A stretch of 64,000 bases of DNA from Micromonospora ureilytica. Lineage in GTDB: Bacteria; Actinomycetota; Actinomycetes; Mycobacteriales; Micromonosporaceae. The stretch covers positions 2,418,001 to 2,482,000 of the forward strand of contig NZ_JADOTX010000001.1 of NCBI RefSeq assembly GCF_015751765.1. Direction: 5' to 3'. The notes beneath the pieces were generated by a model, which was not told the DNA's origin, made no database searches, and saw nothing but the letters and a program-made list of their open reading frames with translations. This document shows, piece by piece, positions 54,597 through 63,466 of the stretch. The position numbers were made by a program, and so were the translations under genes. Every line of letters starts with the position of its first letter. The stretch's first letter is position 1.

Positions 54597-56295
54597 GGTC
54601 CCGTTCGGGCGTCCCCACCTGCGGACGGACGCCGTGCCCGCCGTCGATGTGTTGATCGTCGGGGCCGGCCCGACCGGGCTCACCCTCGCGGTCGATCTGA
54701 CCCGCCGTGGAGTTCGCGCCGTGCTGATCGAGGCCGCGCCCGCACTGCCTCGTCAGTCCCGAGGCAAGGGCCTGCAACCTCGAAGCCTGGAGGTGCTTGA
54801 CGATCTCGGTGTTGTCGACGCGGTTCTGGGACACGGCCAGTCGCGCCAGGACATCACCCTGTACCGCGATGGCCGGCGCCTTGCGCGGATACCCGCCGGT
54901 CTCGCCGAGCCGCGCGCGGATCTGCCGTACCCCAACATCGTGATGATTCCCCAGTGGCGCACCACCACGCTGCTCGCACGACGGCTGCACGAACTCGGTT
55001 CCGCGATTCGGTTCAACACCCGCCTCGAGTCCTTCTCCGCTGGTAACGACGCGGTGCGCGCCGTCGTCACCACACCGGACGGCGGCCGGGAGGATCTGAC
55101 CGCCCGCTACCTCGTCGGCTGCGACGGCGCGCACAGCATCGTGCGCCGCACACTCGACCTGGAGTTCGCCGGCTCGTCCGACGAGACGCAGCGCTACCTG
55201 CTCGGTGATGTCACAGTTCCCGGCTGGCACCCCGAAGTCGACGGAGCCGTTCGCTCACACGCATGGCTCGGCACGGACGGATCGTTCCTCGGCCTGGCTG
55301 GCCTGCCCGAGACCGGGCAGTGGCAGATCGGCGCGAGCATCACCGCCGGCGACGACCTCGAGCCCACCCTGGAGGCCCTCCAGCGGCTTTGGGACGAACG
55401 CACCGGCCACCCGCAGGTCCGCCTGTCCGACGCGACCTGGTTGTCGAACTTCCGGGTCAACGTTCGCATGGTCGAGGACTACCGCCGCGGCCGAGTCCTG
55501 CTTGCCGGCGACGCCGCGCACGTGCACCCGCCCACTGGAGGGCAGGGAATGAACACCGGCATCCAAGATGCCTACAACCTGGGATGGAAGCTTGCCGCCT
55601 GCCTCAACGGCCACGACGACACCCTGCTCGACACCTACCCGGCCGAACGCCTTCCCGTCGCCCGTCGTGCGTTGGCGCAAAGCACCAACATCCTCGACGT
55701 GGTCACCAACCGCAACCCACTCGTCCGGTTCGCCGTGCAACGACTGCTCCTGCCGCTACTCAGCCGACCCTCGATCAACCGCAGGCTCACCGCTCGTGTG
55801 TCCCAGATCGACATCGGCTACCACGACGGGCCCCTGGCAGACGACGAGTTGTCCGGCGGCCGCGTCCGACCCGGCGATCGGGCCCCCGATGCCCACCTCG
55901 TCGATACCGCCACCGGGCAGCCGCTGCGGCTGTTCGACCTGCTCCGCGGGCCACAATGGACGCTGCTCCTCGTCGGCGACGCCTCCGCCGGCCGCCTCGA
56001 CTGTGATGCTCTTCCCGACGAGGTGCACACCTGCTTGATCACGCCCGCGCGATCGACGTCGTTCTCCGGCCGGGTGGTCATCGACCGCGACGGGACGTTT
56101 CGCCGGGCCTACCGAGCAAAGCCCGGTACAGCGTTGCTCATTCGCCCGGACGGCTACCTGCACTGGCGCGCGCACACCCCCCGCGCCGACGCGGTGGCCA
56201 AGCACGTCCTCGGCGCGGGCGCGCACCCCCCACCCGCTGCCGCTACCCGACGACAGGCGGGCACCGGAGAAGGCCACGACACGGAGGAGGGCTGA
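54589..56295 (+). CDS. FAD-dependent aromatic monooxygenase (class A)
   Basis: 568 residues. FAD Rossmann motif VLIVGAGPTGLTLAVDL, and GDAAHVHPPTGGQGMNTGIQ (GD motif) with NLGWKLA. The C-terminal third resembles the thioredoxin-like domain of PgaE/RdmE/MhpA-type hydroxylases (DRAPDAHLVDTATGQPLRLF). It oxygenates aromatic or polyketide-like molecules, so it may degrade or modify an antibiotic or aromatic compound. ATG 54589 overlaps TetR by 8 bp. Probably co-transcribed with the DoxX-like gene at 56451. Confidence 0.93.
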   Translation: MSEVPFGRPHLRTDAVPAVDVLIVGAGPTGLTLAVDLTRRGVRAVLIEAAPALPRQSRGKGLQPRSLEVLDDLGVVDAVLGHGQSRQDITLYRDGRRLARIPAGLAEPRADLPYPNIVMIPQWRTTTLLARRLHELGSAIRFNTRLESFSAGNDAVRAVVTTPDGGREDLTARYLVGCDGAHSIVRRTLDLEFAGSSDETQRYLLGDVTVPGWHPEVDGAVRSHAWLGTDGSFLGLAGLPETGQWQIGASITAGDDLEPTLEALQRLWDERTGHPQVRLSDATWLSNFRVNVRMVEDYRRGRVLLAGDAAHVHPPTGGQGMNTGIQDAYNLGWKLAACLNGHDDTLLDTYPAERLPVARRALAQSTNILDVVTNRNPLVRFAVQRLLLPLLSRPSINRRLTARVSQIDIGYHDGPLADDELSGGRVRPGDRAPDAHLVDTATGQPLRLFDLLRGPQWTLLLVGDASAGRLDCDALPDEVHTCLITPARSTSFSGRVVIDRDGTFRRAYRAKPGTALLIRPDGYLHWRAHTPRADAVAKHVLGAGAHPPPAAATRRQAGTGEGHDTEEG

Positions 56296-56450
56296 GCCTT
56301 TCCGCTGAGGCAGGGTGGCTGACTGGCACGGCAGCAGGAGTCGGGAACGGGTCGCAGACGATGGCGGATCACCGTTGTCCGAACTGGTGAGGCTCCCATT
56401 CACGTCCGGTGTGGTTGATTGCGACCCATTTACCTGAGGAGTCCTTCGAG

Positions 56451-56804
56451 ATGGTGCAACCCTGGTGGCCGCTGGCCTTGTTGGCAGTGATCCAGCTCTG
56501 CGACGCGGTGTTATGCGTAAGGCCGGTCGCCTTCATTCGGCAATGTTTGATCGACGTCCGGTTCCCCGAATACTTCTGGAAGTTTCTCCCTCCGCTCAAG
56601 GCTGCCGCAGCGGCTGGGCTCATCGTCGGGATCTGGGTTCCGCCGTTGGCGGTGCTCGTGTGTGCGGCGCTGGTCTGCTACTTCGTGGTGGCGGTCTCGG
56701 CGCATGTCCGCGCCCGCGATTTCGGCCGCAATCTGTTCCTGAACGCGACGGCGATGTTGGTCATCTGCTCGGCGACGCTGGCCTTCACCGTCCAGTTCGC
56801 GTGA
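56451..56804 (+). CDS. DoxX-like membrane protein
   Basis: 117 residues, four hydrophobic segments (PLALLAVIQLCDAVLCVRPV; LPPLKAAAAAGLIVGIWVPP). It ends in VICSATLAFTVQFA. The third DoxX-like protein in this block. ATG 56451 is chosen as the natural family start; a GTG at 56409 would add 14 residues. AGGAG lies 11 bp before. It follows the monooxygenase gene by 155 bp. Confidence 0.83.
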   Translation: MVQPWWPLALLAVIQLCDAVLCVRPVAFIRQCLIDVRFPEYFWKFLPPLKAAAAAGLIVGIWVPPLAVLVCAALVCYFVVAVSAHVRARDFGRNLFLNATAMLVICSATLAFTVQFA

Positions 56805-56892
56805 TCGAACACACGACGGCGCGGGGGTTGGGTCATCGCGCGGAGAGAGGCGGGAGACAGCGCAGCCATGACGTAATGCGCGTTCCGACCCC

Positions 56893-59412
56893 TCAGCAGC
56901 GTGCACCGTCCCGCGCCGCCAGGAGCGGAAGGCCCGCCGCGTACCGCCGGAAGAAGCCTGCGGTCGGAGTGTCCGCCGTCGCGACGTCGTCCGGGGTGCC
57001 CTCCGCGACCACCGCGCCCCCGCTCGGACCGGCTCCCGGCCCGAGGTCGATCACCCAGTCCGCCGACGCGGCGGCGGGGATGTCATGTTCGGCCATGACG
57101 ACGGTGTTGCCCGAGTCCAGCAACACATCGAGTGCGTCCACCACTCGCTGGATGTCGGACGGGTGCAAGCCAGAGACCGGCTCGTCGAGAATGACGAGAC
57201 CGGCCTTGCGGCTCGCCGCGCCGCGCTGGATCGCGGAGGCCAGCTTCAGCCGCTGCGCCTCGCCGCCGGACAACTCTGTGGCGCTCTGCCCGAGTTGAAG
57301 GTAGCCAAGCCCGACCCGGTCCAGTGCCCCCAAGGTCTCGGCGAGCTGCCGGGGCTCGGAGAACCGCTGCACGGCCTCGGCGACAGTCAGGTCGAGCACC
57401 TCGTCGATGACCAACCCGTTGTACCTGATGTCCAAGGCCTCCGGCTGGTAGCGCCGGCCCTCGCACGCGTCACAGACCACCCACACATCCGGCAGAAAGT
57501 GCATGTCGACCAGCTTGCGACCATAACCGGTGCAGCTCTCGCAGCGACCGCCGCCCGCGGCGTTGAAGCTGAACCAGGAGGCGTTGACCCCGCGCCCACG
57601 TGCGATGTCGGTCTCGGCGAACAGCTTGCGGATGATGTCGAACGCCTTGCTGTAAGTCGCCGGGTTGGACCGCGGCGTCCGCCCAAGCGGTTCCTGATCG
57701 ACGACGGCGACCCAACTGAACTCCCCGACGCCGGTGACCTCCCGCACCGTGTCCGTCACCGTCCCGTTCAGAACGGCCTCCACACCCGACCCGAGCGCAC
57801 CGAGCAAGCTGCTCTTGCCGCTGCCGCTCACCCCGGTCAGGCAGGTGAGCCGATTGGCCGGGAAACTCACCAGGTCCGCAGTCACGTTGTGCGCACGCAG
57901 ACCGTGCAGCTTCACCCAGCCGGTGTCGTCCCCGGCCGGGCGGCGGGTCCGGTGCAGCCGCGGCCCCCTACCGGCCAGATAGCGCCCAGTCAGCGACGTC
58001 GGGTGGGCGGCCACGTCGGCGGGAGGCCCCGACACGAGGACCTCACCGCCGAGACGGCCCGCGCCGGGGCCCATGTCGATCACCCAGTCGGCTCGGGCGA
58101 TCAGCTCGGGGTCGTGCTCGACGAGGAGCACCGTGTTGCCAGCCCCACGCAGGTCCAGGGCGATGTCGAGCAGGTGCGCCTTGTCCGCCGGATGCAGCCC
58201 GGTCCCGGGCTCGTCCAGGACGAAGATGATGCCACTCAACTCGGTGCTGAGCTGCGCGGCGAGCCGGGTCCGCTGCAACTCACCCGCGGACAGCGACGCC
58301 GCGCTCCGGGACAGCTGGAGATGGGCCAGGCCGAGCCGGTCGAGGATTCCGAGCCTGCGACCGAGGTCCTGCAGCAGCGGCTCACCCACCTCCCGCTGCC
58401 GGGCGCCCAGCTCGTCCGCCATGCGCTTCGCCCAGCGGCGCACCTCCCGTACTTCCACCTCGAGCAGGCCGGGGTACGTCAGCCCGCCGAACCGCACCGA
58501 CCGCGCCACCTGGTCGTACCCGCTGCCGTCGCAGGTGCCGCAGGGCTGCTTGCGCATGTACGGCAGGTAGCGCTGCTTGGCGCTGGACGTCTGGGCGTTC
58601 ACGAACACCCGCTCCACCTCAGCGAGCGCGCCCCGCAGCGGCTGGCTCGACGTGTAGGTCACCAGGGCCGTCTCATTCTTGTTCGTCATTTCCACGGTCG
58701 CCTCGATGTTCTCGACACCCGTGCCGTGGAGCACGCAGTGACGGAACTCCTCGGGCAGCGACTGCCACGACCGGCCGAGGTCCACGCCCCGCTTCTCGGC
58801 AAGCGCCGGTACGAACGCGTGTTCCCCCGAGCGCCATTTCGCGTACCAGGGCGAGGCCCCCTCGAAGAGCGGAAGCTCCGGGTTGGTGATGATCAGGTCC
58901 TCCGCGGCCTGCCAGCGCCCACCCACACCGTGGCAGTCCGCACAACTCCCTTCCGGAGTATTGCGGTCGAAGTGAGCGGTCGTCAGATACCCGTCCTCGA
59001 CCGCCGCCGCCGAGTCTGTGCCGATCCCCGGAAGGCGCGAGTACAGCAGCCCCAGGTGCCCGTCGATGCCGGTGATCGTCGCAACCGTGGAGCGGGGATT
59101 GCGGTTCAGACGGCGCTGGTCGACCGCGAGCGTCGCGCCGAGGCCCAGGATTCGATCGACCTTCGGCCGATTACGCTGGGTAATATATTGTCGTACGAAC
59201 GGCGACAGTCCCTCCAGGTACCGCAGTTGGGCTTCGTTGTGCAGGGTGTCGATGGCCAGCGAAGTCTTGCCGCTGCCACTCACGCCGGTGAAGGCGACGA
59301 GCCGCCCCTTGGGGATACTCACGGACACGTCCCGCAGATTGTTGGTCCGAGCCCCCACCACGTCGATCGTCTCGCGTCCCATACTCGCGAGGTCCCGTGC
59401 GAAGGCAGTCAA
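56893..59412 (-). CDS. UvrA-like ABC-type ATPase (drug-resistance type)
   Basis: 839 residues, shorter than UvrA (about 950). N-terminal Walker A GVSGSGKTS, signature LSAGELQRTRLA and Walker B VLDEPGTGLH; second ATPase half with GVSGSGKSS and LSGGEAQRLKLA and VILDEPVSGLH. Zinc-binding CxxC pairs (CADCHGVG, CGTCDGSG, CESCTGYG, CDACEG) are present. The sequence belongs to UvrA paralogues that protect against DNA-binding drugs (such as DrrC), rather than general repair. Starts with TTG 59412, overlapping the next gene's stop; ATG 59382 is possible. Confidence 0.9.
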   Translation of the reverse strand: MTAFARDLASMGRETIDVVGARTNNLRDVSVSIPKGRLVAFTGVSGSGKTSLAIDTLHNEAQLRYLEGLSPFVRQYITQRNRPKVDRILGLGATLAVDQRRLNRNPRSTVATITGIDGHLGLLYSRLPGIGTDSAAAVEDGYLTTAHFDRNTPEGSCADCHGVGGRWQAAEDLIITNPELPLFEGASPWYAKWRSGEHAFVPALAEKRGVDLGRSWQSLPEEFRHCVLHGTGVENIEATVEMTNKNETALVTYTSSQPLRGALAEVERVFVNAQTSSAKQRYLPYMRKQPCGTCDGSGYDQVARSVRFGGLTYPGLLEVEVREVRRWAKRMADELGARQREVGEPLLQDLGRRLGILDRLGLAHLQLSRSAASLSAGELQRTRLAAQLSTELSGIIFVLDEPGTGLHPADKAHLLDIALDLRGAGNTVLLVEHDPELIARADWVIDMGPGAGRLGGEVLVSGPPADVAAHPTSLTGRYLAGRGPRLHRTRRPAGDDTGWVKLHGLRAHNVTADLVSFPANRLTCLTGVSGSGKSSLLGALGSGVEAVLNGTVTDTVREVTGVGEFSWVAVVDQEPLGRTPRSNPATYSKAFDIIRKLFAETDIARGRGVNASWFSFNAAGGGRCESCTGYGRKLVDMHFLPDVWVVCDACEGRRYQPEALDIRYNGLVIDEVLDLTVAEAVQRFSEPRQLAETLGALDRVGLGYLQLGQSATELSGGEAQRLKLASAIQRGAASRKAGLVILDEPVSGLHPSDIQRVVDALDVLLDSGNTVVMAEHDIPAAASADWVIDLGPGAGPSGGAVVAEGTPDDVATADTPTAGFFRRYAAGLPLLAARDGARC

Positions 59413-59966
59413 CCTTTGTTCACCCTCTCGCTACGCGCCGCAGTGAGCTTCGCGGTGTCGGGGGCGAAGACGGTCATCCAGTGCGGATGCAGCCGGTAGT
59501 AGACGACGTCGTTGTCCCAGTCGAAGAAGTCATCGCCGTAGAAATCCTTGAGGTACCCCAACAGTTCCGGCCAGGCCGCGGCCGGTTCACTGTCCCGAGG
59601 GTTGAGGGTCTCCACCCTGCCGTGCGTGAACACGCCCAGGTCCTCACCGCGCATGTGTGCGGCGCTGACGGCGGACCGCGCCGCGAGGTGGCGAGCCTTG
59701 GCAGCGTCGCGCGCCGTGCCGAAGTGCCACTTCCCGTGCAGGAAGTGCCCATCCACACCGCTGATCCGGGGCTCGCCTTTCGCCGTCACGGTGGACAGGG
59801 CGAGAGTGCACATGCCGGTGAGGACCTGGGTGAGCTGCTGCGCGGTCAGGGTGCGCTCGGTGTTGATGATCGAGCGGAGGTGCGCAGCGGAGCGGGAGAG
59901 GGAGTCGTCAAGGAGGGCCTGAAGTTCATCGAGCTCTTCTGGAGTTTCGCGCACGGAGTTCCTCAT
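59409..59966 (-). CDS. Pyridoxamine 5'-phosphate oxidase-family protein
   Basis: 185 residues. Split-barrel flavin fold: LTGMCTLALSTVTAKGEPRI, then VDGHFLHGKWHFGTARDAAK and HMRGEDLGVFTHGRVE. Likely binds FMN or F420 and reduces a small molecule; no further assignment. ATG 59966 is chosen; frame open further upstream to 60059. Its stop overlaps the UvrA-like start (TTGA), so they are translationally coupled. Confidence 0.85.
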   Translation of the reverse strand: MRNSVRETPEELDELQALLDDSLSRSAAHLRSIINTERTLTAQQLTQVLTGMCTLALSTVTAKGEPRISGVDGHFLHGKWHFGTARDAAKARHLAARSAVSAAHMRGEDLGVFTHGRVETLNPRDSEPAAAWPELLGYLKDFYGDDFFDWDNDVVYYRLHPHWMTVFAPDTAKLTAARSERVNKG

Positions 59967-60111
59967 CTGTCTGTCCGTCCATGGTGTCGGACCACGCGGA
60001 CCGTCGACGCCGGCCCGATGAACCCCATCCTCAATCCGAACCCTGACACCTTGTGTCACATATCCTCATCCACCTTGCGGATGCCAGCGGAACGCCGGTG
60101 CCGGACGGATG

Positions 60112-62226
60112 TCACCCGCCCGCGCCCGCGAGAGCGGGTTCGGGGTTGGATCCGCCCGCCGCCGGCAGGGGCTCGCGGCGCTTGGACAGCTTGCTGGGCC
60201 ACCACATCCATCGACCCACGTCCAGAGTCAGCGCGGTGACCAGGACCGAGCGGACGATCATGGTGTCCAGCAGCACGCCGAACGCCACCGCGAACCCCAG
60301 CTGCGCCGCGAAGACCAACGGCAGCGATCCCAGCGCCGCGAAGGTACCGGCCAGCACCAGACCCGCCGAGGTGATCACACCGCCGGTGGCGGACAGTCCG
60401 GTCAGCGCGCCGTATCGGGTGCCCCGCAGCTGTGCCTCTTCCCGCACCCGGGTAACCAGGAAGATGTTGTAGTCGATCCCGAGGGCGACCAGGAACACGA
60501 ACACCAGGAGTGGGAAGTTCGCGTCCGCCCCGGCGAAGTCGAACACATGGTTGAACATCAACGCGCTTACGCCGAGGGCCGCTCCGAACGACAGCACCAC
60601 AGTTGCCATGAGCAGCAGAGGTGCGACGATGGCCCGGAGCAGCAGCACGAGGATGAGAAAGACCACGATCAGTACGACGGGAATGATCACCTTGGCGTCG
60701 CGGGCCGCCGCCTGTTGTGTATCGAGTGCGATCGCCGTACTGCCGCCGAGCCGGGCATCCGCGCCCTCGATCTGGTGAATCGCGGTTCTGGCCCGCTCGA
60801 CGGTACGCATCGCGGCCTCGCTGCCGGGAGGGTCGTTGAGCGTCCCGAGCACGAACACCTGTCCATCCCTGATCGTTGGCGCCGCGACGTCGGCGATCCC
60901 CGGGATGCCTGAGAGCGCACTCCTGACCTGCTCCGCCGAGGCGGCCTTGGCCACGACGTAGATGGGGTCACCCGATCCGGCAGGGAAGTGCCTGGACTGG
61001 ATCTCCTCGCCCACGACCGCCTGCGCCTCGTTGGTGAACTGGCCCTTGCCCGGAATCCCGTCGGCCTTGAGCCCCGTCACGCCGATCGCCATCACGCCGA
61101 GGACGAGTGCGGTGCCGACCCACACCATTCGCGGCCGGCTGGAGATGGCGGTGCCGATCCGCGTCCAGATGCCGTTCTTAGTCGTCCCGACCGAACCGTA
61201 CGACGGCTTGGCTGGCCAGAAGATCCAACGGCCACAGATGACCAGGAGGGCCGGCATCAGGGTGACCATAGCGAGCAGCGCGATGAGTATGCCGATGGCG
61301 CAGGCCGGGCCGAGACCTTGCGTGGAGTTGAGGGTGGCAAGCACCAGCACCAGCAGACTGACAGCGACCGTCGCTGCGCTGGCGACGATCGCGGGGCTGG
61401 AGCGGTACAGGGCCTCAGCCATCGCCTCGTGCCGGTCCTCGTGTCGCCGCAACTCCTCCCGGTACCGCGAGATGAGAAGCAGCGCGTAGTCGGTGGCGGC
61501 GCCGAACACCAGTACGGTCAGGATGAGGCTGGTCTGCGTGTTGACGACGAGTCCGGCGTTCTTTGCCAGCAGGTAGATCACCGCTTCTGCCGTGACCAGG
61601 GCGCCGCCTGCGGTCAGGAGCGGCAGCAGTGGTAGCAGCGGACTGCGGTAGGTGAGCAGCAGGATGACGACCACCACCAAAGCCGTGATCATCCCCAGGG
61701 CCCCGCCTCCACTGAAGGCCGTTATGGAGTCGGATGCGTAGCCGGCCGGTCCGGTGACGTGGAACCCGAGACCGTTGGCGCTCTGTCGACCTACCGTGGT
61801 CATTTCTCCGACCACCGTGTGGGCCCCGTCCCAGCCCTCATTACCGTCGTCGACCTGGACCACGGTCAGGATGGCCTTGCCATCCTGGGACATCGACGGC
61901 CCCTGTGGCTGCCCCACGACCTTCTCGATGCCCTGGAAGGCTTCGGCGTCGGCTTGGGCCTTGGCCATGTCCGCAGAGGTGACGCCCTCGGGCCGGTCGT
62001 AGATCACAATCGCGGGCAGGGTCTCGGCGGGCTGGAACTTCTTTGCCTGGTCGAGGACCCTGGTCGCCTCCGCGTTGCTGGGCAGCCAGGCAGAGTTGTC
62101 GTTCTTCTCAACATCGCCCAGGTTGCCCGCCAGCAGGAAGGCCGGCACCATCAGGGCGGCCCAGACGGCCACGATTGCCCACTTCGCAATCCTGCCACTG
62201 GGCAAGGTCATTACTTTTCGCAGCAT
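60112..62226 (-). CDS. MMPL/RND-family transporter
   Basis: 704 residues. Twelve hydrophobic segments in the order 1+5, 1+5, with two large extracytoplasmic loops (about 35-170 and 385-520). MMPL features: LVFGAATDYALLLISRYREE and LVALGIDYNIFLVTRVREE (the Asp-Tyr pair in the proton path). It exports lipids, siderophores or drugs. ATG 62226. The SigJ-type gene upstream on the same strand (start about 63217) suggests sigma control of this exporter (inference). Confidence 0.93.
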   Translation of the reverse strand: MLRKVMTLPSGRIAKWAIVAVWAALMVPAFLLAGNLGDVEKNDNSAWLPSNAEATRVLDQAKKFQPAETLPAIVIYDRPEGVTSADMAKAQADAEAFQGIEKVVGQPQGPSMSQDGKAILTVVQVDDGNEGWDGAHTVVGEMTTVGRQSANGLGFHVTGPAGYASDSITAFSGGGALGMITALVVVVILLLTYRSPLLPLLPLLTAGGALVTAEAVIYLLAKNAGLVVNTQTSLILTVLVFGAATDYALLLISRYREELRRHEDRHEAMAEALYRSSPAIVASAATVAVSLLVLVLATLNSTQGLGPACAIGILIALLAMVTLMPALLVICGRWIFWPAKPSYGSVGTTKNGIWTRIGTAISSRPRMVWVGTALVLGVMAIGVTGLKADGIPGKGQFTNEAQAVVGEEIQSRHFPAGSGDPIYVVAKAASAEQVRSALSGIPGIADVAAPTIRDGQVFVLGTLNDPPGSEAAMRTVERARTAIHQIEGADARLGGSTAIALDTQQAAARDAKVIIPVVLIVVFLILVLLLRAIVAPLLLMATVVLSFGAALGVSALMFNHVFDFAGADANFPLLVFVFLVALGIDYNIFLVTRVREEAQLRGTRYGALTGLSATGGVITSAGLVLAGTFAALGSLPLVFAAQLGFAVAFGVLLDTMIVRSVLVTALTLDVGRWMWWPSKLSKRREPLPAAGGSNPEPALAGAGG

Positions 62227-62320
62227 GAATTTCCTTAGTGTTCGATCGACGTGGGAGAGCTTTTCGGAATGGATGGCGGCATGGATCTCCGCGCACCGGC
62301 TGCCGCCCGACGTGAGAGCG

Positions 62321-63217
62321 TTACCTGCTGATCTGACGCGGGACCGTCATCGCCACGAGCTTGTCCGGGTTGCGGATGACGTAGAAGTTGGTGATCATCC
62401 CGTCGATGGCCTCGATCAGGAGGACGCCCTGAGGACGGTCGCCGATGTGGGCGACCACCGCCGGCGCGCTGTTGCAGTTGGCCATCCGGATATGCAAGGC
62501 CGCCATCTGTCGGCTTGTGCGGAAGAGGCGCATGAGGAGATCGGCCACGTTCTGCGCACCGACCACCGGATGGCGCGCCGCGGTGGCCTTGCCGCCGCTG
62601 TCTGCGGTCCAGACGATGTGTGGAGCGAGCAGGGTGAGCAGCCCTGCCATGTCACCGGTGGCCGTCGCGGTCATGAACTGCTCAGTGATCTGCGCGGCCT
62701 TCCTGGCGTCGAGGGGTTGGAATCGCCTGCGTCGCGCCTGCACATGCTCGCGGGCACGATGCGCCACCTGGTGCACCGTCGGCACGGACTTGCCCACCGC
62801 CGCGGCGATTTCGTCGTAGTCGAAACCGAACACCTCGCGCAGTACGAAAACCGCACGCTCATCGGGGGTGAGGGTTTCGAGCAGTACGAGCATCGCCATC
62901 GACACCGACTCGGCGAGGACCACATCGGCGGACGGGTCGTTCTCATCGAGCAGCAGCGGTTCGGGCAGCCACGGGCCGACGTAGTCCTCCCGACGACGCG
63001 CGCTCGCCCGCAAGGCGTTGAGCGCCTGCCGGGTCACCAGCCGCGCCAGGTACGACCTGGTGTCTCGCACCGTCGCCAGATCCACCTGGGACCACCGCAG
63101 ATAGCTGTCCTGCAGCACGTCGTCGGATTCGGTGGCCGAGCCGAGAATTTCGTACACGATCGTGAACAGCAGCGGCCGCAACAGGACGAACCGCTCGGCA
63201 TGCTCGTCAGTGGTCAC
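62321..63217 (-). CDS. sigJ: ECF41 (SigJ-type) sigma factor with SnoaL-like domain (third copy)
   Basis: 298 residues from GTG 63217. Region 2 (VLLRPLLFTIVYEILGSATE), region 4 (FVLREVFGFDYDEIAAAVG) then a SnoaL-like domain (FMTATATGDMAGLLTLLAPH). ECF41 marks: YVGPWLPEPL, IRNPDKLVA near the end, and TADSGG in the place of the usual DGGG. An in-frame ATG at 63292 would add 25 residues. It lies 94 bp upstream of the MMPL gene on the same strand. A GTGAC...GTCAC palindrome lies upstream at 63411. Confidence 0.9.
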   Translation of the reverse strand: MTTDEHAERFVLLRPLLFTIVYEILGSATESDDVLQDSYLRWSQVDLATVRDTRSYLARLVTRQALNALRASARRREDYVGPWLPEPLLLDENDPSADVVLAESVSMAMLVLLETLTPDERAVFVLREVFGFDYDEIAAAVGKSVPTVHQVAHRAREHVQARRRRFQPLDARKAAQITEQFMTATATGDMAGLLTLLAPHIVWTADSGGKATAARHPVVGAQNVADLLMRLFRTSRQMAALHIRMANCNSAPAVVAHIGDRPQGVLLIEAIDGMITNFYVIRNPDKLVAMTVPRQISR

Positions 63218-63410
63218 GGGACGGGACCACCCGTACTCGTTCGACGAGGTCTGGCCGGGCGTTGAAAGAGTGATGTCCACGCCGGCACCCATGCGCAGAT
63301 GGTTGACCGCGTGCGTTGCGGCATGACCACCGCCGATGACAACGACCTTGTGGCGTGCGTTGTGCTGTCATGCCCCCAAGACACCGCGGAACACCGACAC
63401 CTGACACGAC

Positions 63411-63424
63411 GTGACACGCGTCAC
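63411..63424 (-). promoter_or_regulatory. Palindrome upstream of third sigJ
   Basis: GTGAC-ACGC-GTCAC, perfect 5-bp arms. On the - strand it contains TGTCAC, which is similar to an ECF41 -35 element; a matching -10 CGTC at the right spacing is not clear. Confidence 0.4.
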
Positions 63425-63466
63425 CCCAGGTCATGACGCCGCTGAACAGACGGTCCACAGTGGCGA

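Noticed and set aside
57085..59499. 804-codon + frame opposite the UvrA-like gene
   Set aside because: No domain, low-complexity composition, and the antisense gene has complete ATPase motifs.
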